NCBI RefSeq assembly: GCF_002878395.1 | Contig: NC_061115.1 | Location: 215,509,565-215,573,564 of the forward strand | Direction: 5' to 3' | Length of the DNA: 64,000 bases | From: Capsicum annuum | Taxonomy: Eukaryota; Streptophyta; Magnoliopsida; Solanales; Solanaceae | Shown here: one piece after another, positions 11,348 to 22,599 of the stretch | Layout of the letters: each line of letters opens with the position of its first letter | Numbering within the stretch: the stretch's first letter is position 1 | The notes under the pieces: model-generated | Seen by the model: the letters and a program-made list of their open reading frames with translations, nothing else | The model's database searches: none | Told to the model about the DNA's origin: nothing | Made by a program: the position numbers and the translations under genes

Positions 11348-12094
11348 TTGGAGAGTTTTCAAAGAAATAGATTATTCGCTGAAATTCAAAATATATCGAA
11401 TTGGATTGGTTATGAAGTACCATATATTAGTGCAATTGATGCACTCATGTACCTTGCAAATACTGCAAGGCCTATAGCCTTTTCAGTCAATTTGTTAGCA
11501 AGGTATATTTCTACTCTTACTATGAGACATCAAAATGGAATAAAATACATGAGCTTGTTTTATTCTAAAGATTGTAGTACCGATCTTATTGGTCATGCTG
11601 ATGTTGGGTACTTATCTGACCCACATAAAGCTCAGTCTCAAATAGGCTATGTGTTCATAAGTGGTGGTACTTCCATATCTTGGAGATATACAAAGCAGTC
11701 AATCGTAGCCACTTCATCGAATCATGCTGAGATAATAGCTATTCATGAAGCAAGCTGAGAATGTGTATGGTTGAAGTCCATGATACATCTAATTCTAGAA
11801 AAATGTGGTATGAAATGTGACAATCTACCCACAATTTTATATAGAGATAATTCAGCATACATAGCACATCTTAAGGGAGGATTCATAAATGGAGATAGAA
11901 TGAAGCACATTTTGCCAAAGCTTTTCTACATACATGACCTACAAAATAATGATGATATTAACGTGCAACAGATTCGTTCAACTGACAATGTGACTGATTT
12001 ATTCAATAAATCTTCTCCAATTGCAACTTTTAAGAAGATGCTGCACAAGATCGAGATGCAAAGGTTCAAGGATGTTCGCATTAGAGGGAGTTAA
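11348..12094 (+). pseudogene. Copia RNase H and polyprotein C-terminus
   Basis: This is one frame broken by a single TGA at 11756-11758. The first part (136 residues) carries YISAIDALMYLANTARP, then ADVGYLSDPHKAQSQIGYVF and SISWRYTKQSIVATSSNHAE. The second part carries LPTILYRDNSAYIAHLKGG and QQIRSTDNVTDLFNKS. These are hallmarks of the Ty1/Copia RNase H domain, with catalytic acidic residues in ADVGY, the NHAE glutamate and RDN. Upstream RT is not recognisable. The coding frame ends about 200 bases before a polypurine tract and the 3' LTR, as expected. It has no host function. Confidence 0.85.
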
Positions 12095-12280
12095 TATGTG
12101 ATGTACTCTTTTTCCCTTATGAGGTTTTGTCCCACTGGGTTTTCCTTGTAAGGTTTCTAATGAGGCAACCGAAATGCGTATTATTAGAGATGTGTACTCT
12201 TTTTCCTTCACTAGATTTTTTTCCTACTGCTTTTTTTCTAGTAAGGTTTTAACGAGGCACATTATCTACCAATTAGACAT

Positions 12281-12291
12281 TCAAGGGGGAG
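12281..12291 (+). other. Polypurine tract of Copia element
   Basis: CAAGGGGGAG lies directly before the TG start of the 3' LTR at 12292. It is the expected primer for plus-strand synthesis. Confidence 0.8.
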
Positions 12292-12530
12292 TGTTATAAA
12301 TGTATTTACATTATAGTGAATGTCTATCAAGATCTATCAAGATCTACTTTTGATATCTTTCAAGATTTGAAGCATCCGTCTTTTACTCAGACTAGGAGTA
12401 AATTTCCTCCATAAATAGAGGGGGGGTTTTATTGTATTTACAATCATATAATCTCTCATCCTCAAGAGAAGAAATAAGAATTACTCTCTCTTCTCTCTCT
12501 GCTCTTGTTCTTTATTTTTTCTTGCTTTAT
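12292..12530 (+). mobile_element. 3' LTR of Copia element, shortened
   Basis: It repeats 8309-8510 with about 5 per cent differences by eye, including TGTTATAAAT, the doubled CTATCAAGATC and CATAAATAGAGG. It is about 180 bases shorter than the 5' copy and loses similarity after the TCTCTGCTCTTG block. The end near 12530 is approximate, and no convincing target duplication with the 5' side is visible. Confidence 0.65.
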
Positions 12531-12550
12531 AATAAATATGTAATAATAGG

Positions 12551-14634
12551 TGTAGACACCTAATTTTATCCCTCCCGAAGACTCAAATCTATCCGTTCGT
12601 TTACCTTCAGCTTAACACATACCCTACCCCGTGTAATTATCCGTCCACAAAATGACAAAATAACAAATCCAACAACCCTTAAAAAAAATTTATCTTTTTT
12701 AATAACCAATTAACAACCCTCTCTAATAAGAAAATGACACATCACCCTCACCATTCCCTCTCCACGTGACCCCCCCTCCTTTTTTCATTTCTTTCCCACA
12801 AAGCAAATGGGGGGACCGACAAGCATATTCCTTGAAGATAAACTCACTGTCACGCTCAAGTATAAAAGAACCACACAAGATATTCTTTCAACAAGACAAT
12901 CCATAGGTACAATTGAGAAAGGGAGGAGGCACATATACAGGAGATAGACACCAAAATTTTCTTTCTTCTGGAGAGGAACTCACGAAAACACCAATAGCCA
13001 CACCTCTATTTTCTTTCCATTTTCTGACTCTCACCATCATCATCATTTCATATTCTCCACAAAGAGAGAGAGAGCTCAAAAATACAAAAAAAAACACTCA
13101 CTGAAACTCGAAACTATGGAGATCCAGAGGGGAAAGTAGAAAAAGGTGAAAAGATTCAGCGGGTTTCTACTCGATTTAAGAGTTTTCTGACCAGTTTCCT
13201 AGCTTCCTCCAGCGAACCTAATGCCGGAATCGATCTCCTGCTGTCAGTTCGGTAAAGTGGGTCTGAAAACGGCCAAAACTACCTCTGTTTTCCTTTAATT
13301 TTGGAAAAAATCTGGCCTAGGACTGGTTGTTCTGGTCGTCTGCATCACCGTAAAGTCACCGGAGTTCGAACTGTGCGGGTGTTCAAATTTTCGTTGGATT
13401 TTAACAAGCTTTTTGGGTTCATCTATTATGGGGTTTCGTTATCGATATCGTGATTATCGGGAGTTTTTGATACTTAAGCCGAGTCATTATTTGGTTTGGG
13501 TTTCATATCGCTATTTTTCTTACTGGCTTGTAATCTATTTGGAGGTCGTTTTCTTATACTGAGTTGAGATTACATCGCTGTTGAGGCTTCCTATTCGGGC
13601 TCTTGGATTTGGTTTTCTTAAATATTGATATCATCGTAATACTCGAAGGTCCATTTTCTCAACTTTATCTCTTTATTATTTCAAATATGGTCTTGGCATG
13701 ATTTGGTGATATTAACTGTTGTGGTGAGTATAAATGATTCATATGTTTAAATTTCATTGGTTGATGTATGGATGTTGGTTCTCAATTTTGAAAAGGTACT
13801 GAACTGAAAAATTTGTTAATCATTGATTGATTGAAAATGAAGCCAGTTTTAAGGGGGAGGGGTGGTAGGAATTTAAATTAATAAAAGCAAGTGTTAATTT
13901 ATTTTAATTCATTACTGAATGTTGTTGATTCGTCGATAGTATCATGATAGGTCAAGTAGGGTAGGCCAACGTAGATTTGGGTGCGCAAAATTTAGGATTA
14001 AATTTTTGGTTGTTGGTTTGAATATGGAATGTTGAGTGAAAATTTTCTGGTTCATCATACTTGATTTGATTGTATCATTTGGCCGGGGAATGCCTCGAAG
14101 TACTTGTATTATTTTTTTCGAAAAATGCCCCAAAGTATTTTGTATTTGGAAGAAGTTCGAGAGAAGGACCGAGGCGGCAGGTGGTGAAATCAATGGAGCA
14201 TAGTTTAGGATTAGCGTAGAATAGAGTAGGTTTATATTTCTGCATTTTTCTTTTATTTCGGGACCGTATAATTGGACTGGACTTTATATTTTTCGGGATT
14301 CATTTTGTTTGACATGCTTGATTTATTGTTTCACGTTTTTTTGTGTGGTTTATACACTAGTTGGTGTCAAATTAGTCGATACTCTCCATCAAGTCACCGT
14401 GGTCAAACCATGGGACCGAGGGATGCCTAACACCTTCACCTCGGTCAACAGAATTCCTTAGCCGGAATCTCTGTTCATGGATCAGTCTTTTAGAGTCAAA
14501 CAGATTAGAAAAGGATTTTCAAAGGTGACTTAGTACACCGATTTTATGTCAAGTGGCGACTCTGAATAAAAATTGTAAATAGTCCTTTTTGAACTAAAAA
14601 TCTTTATTTTTTCGCTTTTAATAATAAAACCCTT
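12551..14634 (+). mobile_element. 5' LTR of Ogre/Tat Gypsy retrotransposon (3' tip lost)
   Basis: It begins TGTAGACACC and matches 39751-41835 along its length with roughly 10 per cent differences in the first 130 bases. It is preceded by ATAGG (12546-12550), the same five bases that follow the 3' LTR (41895-41899), so the two LTRs belong to one insertion. The last 57-60 bases and the primer-binding site are missing where the minus-strand Tekay element starts. The short ORFs inside are spurious. Confidence 0.9.
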
Positions 14635-15058
14635 ACGCATGAAGTCACGGATCCTGGCAGCAGCTGAATCACCTATTTGCTGCTGTGGAGTCGGGGCCGG
14701 GTTGGCCTAAACATTTGCAGTAACAGCTTGGGCTAGCGCCTGAAAGGCTGCCCGAAATTCAGCATGAGACACGTTTTCATTCAATGGGTCAGCGGGTTGA
14801 GGTTGCTGACCATCATTATTTCTTCTCACTCGACGTGGAGGCATATTTCTGAAAGAGGAGAGCACGAATCAATAGCAGAGAGAGACACTTTAAGAATGAT
14901 AGACTTCTGAAAGAAAGAATCACACTTTTTTCCTAAAACGTCTTGTAGCCTCTTGCTCATAGATGTGGCGCACTACACACCGATGATCAAGACTCTACTT
15001 AATGCGGCTTGTCAGACTCCCTAGGACACCTTAAAACCTTAGGCTCTGATACCAAGTT
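14635..15058 (-). mobile_element. Second, partial leader and gag start of Tekay element
   Basis: It duplicates 22175-22599 at about 95 per cent identity by eye. In minus orientation it holds the primer-binding site (the complement of GGCTCTGATACCAA at about 15041-15055, pairing with initiator-methionine tRNA), an untranslated leader, and the first codons of gag starting at the ATG complementary to about 14841-14843. It lies beyond the element's 3' LTR. The order is therefore gag piece, LTR, pol-gag, LTR, as in a recombined tandem (LTR-internal-LTR-internal) array whose outermost LTR was deleted. Confidence 0.75.
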
Positions 15059-17659
15059 TGTAACACCCCAAAAACGGGTCCCGAAGCATCACACGGTGCT
15101 TGAGGCTACGAGTAGCCCCAAGTTAACCCTTTGAACCATTTTCATTCAGTTCAACATGAATCAACGGGGTTTCCATAAATAAACCTCAAATATCAACAGA
15201 GTAATCATCATCCAAGAATAAAAGAATTTCAGAAAAATAACAAAATACGACTTATTAGTCAACTCCCAACATCTATACTAGTCTGACAAGCCTCTAAGAA
15301 AATCAATAAAATCAGTGAGCCATTGAGACATGCCCCAACTGACTCATACTCAGTTATCAAATGTAAATAATTCTATGAAACCAACATCAGAAATCACGTC
15401 CTCGGAACATGAGGACTCACCACAAAAGAGGATGTAGAACAGTGTGCCCGAAGAATCACTGTCGAACCTAGAACTAAGCACCTGAACCTACATTCCGAGA
15501 AAATGCAGCCCACATCTAAAGATGTGGGTCAGTACCAGGGAAAGGAACCGAGTATATAGGGTTGTATGTAGTTGTATAAACATCATCATCATAAATATTT
15601 AAAAGAAATATGTAGGATGTATGAAAGACTCACATAGTCCGAAGAAAATCATCATAATCATGAGAGGATGAAATAAGTACAATAACACATGTGAGTCATC
15701 ATATAATTTGTCAATCACTTTCAGTTCATCAAGAATATCAATTCTCATAATGTAAATATCATTTAAATCTTTCGAAAGAATAACTTTCACAATTCCACTT
15801 TCAAATTACTTCACCATTCACCATAGACACAAGGAANNNNNNNNNNNNNNNNNNNNNNNNNNNNNNNNNNNNNNNNNNNNNNNNNNNNNNNNNNNNNNNN
15901 NNNNNNNNNNNNNNNNNNNNNNNNNNNNNNNNNNNNTATGTAAATATCATTTAAATCTTTCGAAAGAATAACTTTCACAATTCCACTTTCAAATTACTTC
16001 ACCATTCACCATAGACACAAGGAAACACACACACACTGGGAGATCCTATAACCGACATAAACCATGTGAGCTACATGGAGTCCAACGTACAAACCACGTT
16101 GCGGAGAGTCGTCCTATCCTTGCCATCGGAGTAGGACTATCGATATAAAATCCACACAAACTAGTGATCACTATATAAATCAGCCTCAAGCTCACTCCTA
16201 AGGGGACACGTAGTTCTAGGGAAGTAAGGTCGATTTATACCTCCCACTCGGTGCTAAATATTTCTCTCAGACTTAGCTCAGATCATTTCAAAGACAATCC
16301 ACAGCAAAACAATTTTAGTAATATATAAATATACATCGGGAGCCATCACACTTCCCATCTATCAAAATCAACCACGTTGTGGATTTCTTTCACACTCGTG
16401 TTCAAAACAACTCCATTAATACCAAAAGGTTAAATCATTCAAAATATCTCAAATATTCAACATCAACCTGCTTATAACACACACTTTCTCAAAAAAGTAC
16501 AATTTTCAATGAGGACTCACGACCAAATATCAAAATCATGATAAATATCGTTCAAGATTCATGCTTTATATCTCCACACATGTAAATTCATCTTTCAAAA
16601 TCATAAACATTAAGATTTCATAATAATCATCATAAGATATTGGTTCATGCTTCAAATTCGTAAAAATCAAATAAAAATCATGCCTTTGTAAAGAAAATTA
16701 CTTTTGGGCACAAGAACTAAAGAGAGTTCTAGTTGAAAAACCCCACATATCTTGAATGATGAACTTTAGATCGATACTCATTTTTGAGATGTTAATCGTG
16801 CCTTTGAATGATGGTTCTTGGAGTTCTGGAACTAGGAACTTGGAATCTTGAATAAATTTGCAGAATTAATGGTGAACTTTGGAGGTTCTTGAAGTTGGAT
16901 GTAGGAGCTTAGGGTTTTCTTTTTGAGGGAATTTGATGAAATATAATATATAATTCTTCTAATAGGCTTTAATATAGGGTTTGAACGGATTTGGGTAAGG
17001 AAAAATGACCAAAATGCCCCTAAAAATCAAATAATCTCGAATCTGTTCTTTGGTGGATTGTTTTGATAGTCTGAAGTAGATCAACCATAACGTTTTACTA
17101 CGATATCCAAATTGGATGAAACCAATTTCATTAGAAAGAGGACTCTCATATATTTCTGTTGATATACAGTATCTCACCCATATCATTGTGTACGAGGAGT
17201 TATGATCGTTTGAAATTGACCCAAAAATTCACTTTTGATAGGCTGAAGTAGATCGACCATAACTTTTTGCTCCAATAGACAAATTAGATTAAACCAATTT
17301 CATTGGAAAAAGGACTCGCAGAGCTTTACGTTGATATATAGTAGATCACCCAGATCATTATGTACGAGGAGTTATGACTATTTAAAGTTGGAGCAAAAAT
17401 ACGCCAGGCCTCAGTACTTTTTCCTGCACGTTTTACTATTCACTACTATTTACAGTTCGATCGGAATGTTCATAACTCGTCGCTCGGGTGTTCGTTTTGG
17501 ATGATCCACATATCGTTGGAAAGCTTATTCAATACTCTAAGTAATGGTGGGTCATAATATAAGACATTCCACACGGATAAATTTATAATTCATTCTAAAA
17601 CATAGAACCCAACAAGTTTACGCACAAAATTTCAACGAAAAATTTCCCAGGGTATTACA
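15059..17659 (-). mobile_element. 3' LTR of Tekay/Del chromovirus
   Basis: It is bounded by TGTAACACCCC (15059-15069) and GGTATTACA (17651-17659), i.e. TG...CA on either strand. It pairs with 22600-25083. It contains a 100-N gap (15837-15936) whose two flanks are copies of each other. Without the gap and its duplicated flank the length would be close to that of the other LTR. The polypurine tract lies next to it at 17660-17675. Confidence 0.85.
15837..15936. other. Assembly gap (100 N) with duplicated flanks
   Basis: The roughly 85 bases before the gap (from TGTAAATATC at about 15750 to CACAAGGAA at 15836) are repeated after it (about 15939-16023). The partner LTR has a single copy (23293-23375). 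The duplication is probably an unmerged contig overlap. Confidence 0.85.
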
Positions 17660-17675
17660 TCATCCCCCCTTGGAA
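17660..17675 (-). other. Polypurine tract of Tekay element
   Basis: On the minus strand CCAAGGGGGGATGATG immediately precedes the LTR start TGTAATACCC. This is the canonical position and composition for Del/Tekay elements. Confidence 0.8.
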
Positions 17676-17824
17676 ACATTCATCCTCGAATGATGCTAGA
17701 CATGCCAAGATTAGATAGGGAATAGAGCATACAGATGAAACCATTTATTAGATTCATCACCACATTGTTTCTCACTCCGAATGCAACATAGAATGCATAC
17801 ATTCAAGAAACTACAGCTGAACAC

Positions 17825-17924
17825 NNNNNNNNNNNNNNNNNNNNNNNNNNNNNNNNNNNNNNNNNNNNNNNNNNNNNNNNNNNNNNNNNNNNNNNNNNNN
17901 NNNNNNNNNNNNNNNNNNNNNNNN
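17825..17924. other. Assembly gap (100 N) at chromodomain position
   Basis: It interrupts the pol frame directly after ENLSFDEIPVEILDFSV, which is where the C-terminal chromodomain of Tekay elements starts. The sequence on the other side (17711-17824) already looks like 3' untranslated DNA. The missing part therefore probably holds the chromodomain, and its real size is unknown. Confidence 0.7.
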
Positions 17925-18897
17925 TCTTCAGACACTGAAATCAAGAATCTCAACAGGAATCTCATCAAAAGAAAGATTTTCTTGAATGTCAGCACTCACA
18001 GAGGAATCCACTACCATAGCATCGCTAATATGCTTTCTAAGCATGGAGACATGGAATATTGGATGAACAGAGGACAACTCGAAAGGCAAATCGACCTCAT
18101 AAGCTACCTTACCAACACGGCTAAGAATTTTGTAACGACCAACATAACGGGGACTAAGCTTCCTCTTCTTTCCGAATCTCTTCACCGCCCTCATTGGTGA
18201 AATTTTCAAATACACTAGGTCACCAACTTCAAACTCAAGGTCTCTCCTTCTAACATCCGCATATGACTTCTGACGACTCTGTGCGGTTTTCAACCTTTTC
18301 CTAATCAACTTAACTTTTTCTATAGCCTCAAATACCGAATCAGGACCACTCACAGCCGTTTCACCCACCTCGAACCAACCTATAGGTGATGTACACTTCC
18401 TCCCATATAAGGCTTCAAACGAAGCCATGCCAATACTAGAGTGGAAACTATTATTGTAAGCAAACTCTATCAACGGTAAGTGATCATCCCAACTTTCGTT
18501 AAAGTCAAGTGTACAAGCTCTCAACATATCCTCTAAGGTCTGGATGGTCCGCTAAGCCTGACCATCGGTCTGCGGACGAAAAAGCAGAACTCAAAAGCAC
18601 TTGGGTACCAAGACCTTTCTGAAAAGCTTTCCAAAATTGCAAAGTGAACTGAGTACCCCTATCCGAAATGATAGACAAGGGAACTCCATGCAGTCTAACT
18701 TGCTCTCGGATATACAATCTAGCGTAATCCTCAGCAGTACATGAAGTATGAACAGGCAAGAAATAAGCAGACTTAGTCAACCTATCAACCACAACATAAA
18801 TGGAATCATGATGGCGTCGGGAAGGAGGTAAACTAATCACGAAGTCCATATTTATCTCTTCCCACTTCCAGGTGGGAATACTAAACTCTTGCATCAT
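17925..18897 (-). pseudogene. Tekay integrase and chromodomain start
   Basis: Two minus frames make up the integrase. The first (18897-18505) carries the core: MDFVISLPPS with the first catalytic Asp, VVVDRLTKSAYFLPV, and IISDRGTQFT with the second Asp. Near 18560 the frame shifts, and the usual QTDGQAE region with the third acidic residue is read out of frame. The second frame (18527-17928) resumes with LRACTLDFNESWDDHLPLIE, then EALYGRKCTSPIGW, the GPY/F-like region (FEVGDLVYLKISPMR, LSPRYVGRYKIL, YEVDLP, HPIFHVSMLRK) and the first residues leading into a chromodomain before the 100-N gap. This matches the chromovirus Tekay/Del clade. The frameshift makes it non-functional. Confidence 0.85.
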
Positions 18898-20640
18898 ACC
18901 ACCAGGTCTTTGGTGTTTAACCTTAACCTATTGGCATGTTGCACACTTAGCTACAAATGCTGCTATATCTTTCTCTATGCCACTCCACCAATAGATTTCC
19001 CGCAAGTCTCATTATATCTTGGTGGCACCAGGATGAATAGAATATCGTGCTCCATGCGCTTCATCCATAATCCTCTGTCTTCGATCATCAACATTTGGGA
19101 CACACAATCTACCCTGCAATCTCAACACACCATCTCCACCTTGGGAGAAAACCTCTACTTTTTGGTCCTTGACTGACTCCTTCAGTCTGACCAAACTAGC
19201 ATCTAAGTATTGTTTTTCCTTCACTTCCGAAACCAACAAGGATTCGGAACTACTCTTAATCCCTATACTACCTTCAGCAGAGTCAAACAACCTAACCCCC
19301 AATCTATCCAAATAATGTACATCACGAGCCAACTCTTTCTTACCTTCTACCACATGCGAAACACTACCCATGGACACTCTACTTAGGGCATCCGCCACAA
19401 CATTGGCCTTGCCCGGATGGTACAGTATACTCATATCATAGTCCTTTAACAATCCTAACCATCGTCTCTGCCTAAGATTCAATTCTCTCTAGGTAAACAC
19501 ATACTGCAGACTCTTATGATCAGTGAAAACATCAACATGGACACCATACAAATAGTGTCTCCATATTTTTAAAGTAAACACAACAGCAGCCAACTCAAGG
19601 TCATAGGTGAGGTAATTTTTTCTCATGGGGTTTTAACTGTCTAGAAGCATAAGCTATCACCTTACCCTTATGCATCAATATGCAACCCAACCCAACTCTC
19701 GAAGCATCACAGTACACCACAAAACCATCAACACCATTAGGTAAAGTCAAAACAGGGGCTGAAGTGAGTCGAGTCTTCAACTCCTGAAAACTCTTCTCAC
19801 AAAGATTCAGACCACAAGAACTTCACTTTCTTTTGGGTCAACGGAGTCATAAGAGACACTATAGAGGAGAAACCCTCAACAAAATAGCGGTAATAGCCCA
19901 CTAAACCCAAGAAACTTTGGATATCAGTCGGAGAAATAGGTCTAGGACAATTTCTAATAGCTTCGGTCTTTTGGTGATCAACTCTAATACCTTCGAAAGA
20001 AATGATATGACCCAAAAAAGCAACTGACCTTAGCCAAAACTCATACTTACTAAACTTGGCAAATAACTGGTGATCTCTAAGGGTTTGCAAGATAGTTCGG
20101 AGATGATCAGAATGTTCATCCTTACTACGGGAGTACACCAGTATATCATCGATGAACACTATGACAAACATATCTAGATATGGTTTGAACACTCAATTCA
20201 TGAGGTCCATGAAAGCTGTTGGGGCATTAGTTAACCTGACAGACATAAAAAGAAACTCAAAATGGCCATAACGAGTTCAGAAAGTGGTTTTTGGGATGTC
20301 ACACTCCCTAACTTTGAGTTGATGATAGCCGGAATGAAGGTCTATCTTTGAGAAATAACTTGCACCTTGCAATTGGTCAAATAAATCATCTATTCTCGAA
20401 AGAGGGTACTTATTTTTTATGGTGACCTTATTCAGTTGGCGGTAATCAATGCACATATGCAAAGAGCCATCTTTCTTTCTTACAAACAACACAGGAGCAC
20501 CCCAAAGAGAAATACTGGGCCTTATGAAACCCTTATCTAGTAGATATTTGAGTTGCTCTTTCAACTCCTTAAGTTCTTCAAGGGCCATACGGTAAGAAGA
20601 AATAGAAGTGGGCTGAGTATCGAGAAGAAGATCAATCCCA
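18898..20640 (-). pseudogene. Tekay reverse transcriptase and RNase H
   Basis: The minus-strand pol comes in blocks. RT starts in 20588-20277 with [39 protein letters not shown] and [14 protein letters not shown]. It continues in 20192-19797 with the active-site [22 protein letters not shown] and a [11 protein letters not shown] thumb region. RNase H lies at about 19795-19440 with several stops. The 19482-19012 frame carries [35 protein letters not shown] and the linker to the integrase zinc-binding region ([16 protein letters not shown]). At least three stops or shifts break it. The order PR-RT-RH-INT and the sequence motifs place it in Ty3/Gypsy. Confidence 0.88.
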
Positions 20641-20773
20641 AGCTCAATCTCTCTATGAGGAGATATCCCTGGGAGATCATCCAGAAAGGCATCAGAAAAC
20701 TCATTGACGATGTTAATAGAATGAAGAGTTAGGTCTCAGACTTAGTGTCTTTGACTCTAAACAAATGGTAAAT

Positions 20774-21230
20774 TCACCCCTTGGAAATAAGCTTTCTAGC
20801 TTTGAGGTAAGAGATAAAATAACTCTTGGGTGACACAGAATTCCCAGACCACTCAAACATGGATGCACCCAAAAACTGAAACTTGACCATTCGAGTCCGA
20901 CAATCAATAGAGGTATAAGAAGAATACAGCCAGTCTATACCCAGAATCACATCGAAATCTACTATGTCTAACTCAATCAGATCTGCCAACAAGACTCTAT
21001 GATGAATGGTAACAGGACACTTTTTATACACTTTTTGGGCAACAATCGAATCACCCACTAGGGTAGAAACTAGGATAGGCTCAGGAATAATCTCATGACT
21101 CATTTCAAAATTCACCGCAATCAAAGGTGTAACATATGAGAAACTGGATCCAGGATCCAACAAAGCATGTACATCAAACTGAAATATATGAAGCATACCA
21201 GTAACAATATCGGGAGAGTCCTTCTATTCC
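20774..21230 (-). pseudogene. Tekay aspartic protease domain
   Basis: The minus frame 21196-20774 (140 residues) carries the retropepsin active site as ALLDPGSSFSYVTP, the Del/Tekay variant with DPGS instead of DTG or DSG. It continues with VTIHHRVLLADLIELDIVDFDVILGIDWLYSSYTSIDC, whose ILGIDWL is the hydrophobic motif near the domain's C-terminus. It joins the gag frame through a linker at 21200-21350 that contains stops. It would cut the polyprotein in a virus-like particle. It is inactive here because the upstream frame is broken. Confidence 0.82.
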
Positions 21231-21352
21231 TGGTGGGACGGTAAAGCATAGAATCTATTTTGGCGCTGCCCGCCAGTATTGCTAGAAGAGGCGCCCTGAG
21301 CTGGGGCTGGGCGAGTCGCTGGAACTGGAGCACTAACAGTCTAAGTCTGGGT

Positions 21353-22407
21353 CTAAGGGCGATAGTCACGACGCCCTTTTCCATTCTGTGGACAATATCT
21401 AACTCTGTGACCCATGTCACCACACTGGAAATAACCCCTCTTCTCACCCCAACACTCACCCGAATGAGCCCTACCACACTTAGGACATAGGGGATGATTT
21501 GGCTTACTGCCAGCACTGTACTGGGACCTAGATGCATATGACCTACTACCTTGCTCCTGCCTACCTCTAGGAATGGAAGCACTAGTACATGATGGTGCTG
21601 GCATAGACGAACGATCCTGATACTAAGGGCGACTCCCTCCCTGCATTCTAGTCTGACCCTGTCCATGCTGCTCAGACCTAGCTCTCATATTCTCTCTCAT
21701 TTTATCTCTCTCCTTAATCTTGTATGCCTCAATCTATTGGGCATGAGTCATCGGCCTAGAAAGATTCATCTCACTATTCAGTATAGTAGACCTATACTCC
21801 TTAACCACATAACTAAACACTTCAGTCACAAACTTACTCATACTAGATTGAACTTTAGATAGTACTCCCTAACAGTCATAGAGCCCTATCGTAGGTTCAT
21901 AAACTCTTCCACCTTTGCCTCCCTCATCTCCAAAGGGAAAAACTTATCTAGGAATGCATCCTGGAACTCTTGCCAAGTCGTAGGGACAGCTCCCTTACCT
22001 CTACCTTTTCTCTAAGCAACAACCCAGTCATAAGCAAGGTCTTTCAACCTATACATAGCCAACTCCACACTATGTACCTCAGATACATGCATCACCTGAG
22101 TAATCTTTCGCACCTCCTCTAAAAAATATCATGGATCCTCATGTAACTTGGACCTATAGAATTTCGGTGGACTCATCCGCATGAAGTCATGGATCCTGGT
22201 AGCAGCTGAATCACCTCCCTGCTGCTGTGGAGCCGAGTCCGGATTATCCTGAATATTTGCAGTAACAGCTTGGTCCAGCGCCTGAAAGGCTGCCCAAAAT
22301 TCAGCATGAGACATATTTTCATTCAATGGGTCAGTGGGTTGAGGTTGCTGAACATCATTATTTTTTCTCGCTCGATGTAGAGGCATATTTCTGAAAGAGG
22401 AGAGCAC
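21353..22407 (-). pseudogene. Tekay gag with zinc knuckle
   Basis: Gag starts at 22407 (MLSSFRNMPLHRARKNNDVQQPQ; the conserved start is MPLHRARKN at about 22386), with WAAFQALDQAVTANIQ and FMRMSPPKFYRSKLHEDP. The central capsid part (22128-21610) is broken by stops and shifts. The nucleocapsid frame 21604-21353 has CPKCGRAHSGEC and a CCHC knuckle whose first Cys is replaced by Tyr (YFQCGDMGHRVRYC). Upstream of the start on the minus strand are a leader of about 190 bases and the primer-binding site. It is a dead copy. Confidence 0.82.
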
Positions 22408-22582
22408 GAATCAATAGTAGAGAGAGACACTTTAAGCACGATAGACTTCTAAAAGAAAGAATCACACTTTTTCCTAAAACATCTTGTAGCCTCTTGCTTA
22501 TAGATATGGTGTGCTACACACCGATGATCAAGACTCTACTTAACGTGGCTTGTCAGACTCCCGAGGATACCCTAAAACCATA

Positions 22583-22597
22583 GGCTCTGATACCAAG
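22583..22597 (-). other. Primer-binding site of Tekay element
   Basis: The minus strand reads TTGGTATCAGAGCC two to three bases after the LTR end. It is complementary to the 3' end of initiator-methionine tRNA, the usual plant retrotransposon primer. The second copy is at about 15041-15055. Confidence 0.85.
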
Positions 22598-22599
22598 TT

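Noticed and set aside
17781..18200. 139-codon plus-strand ORF across the gap
   Set aside because: It is antisense to the Tekay integrase and contains the 100-N gap.
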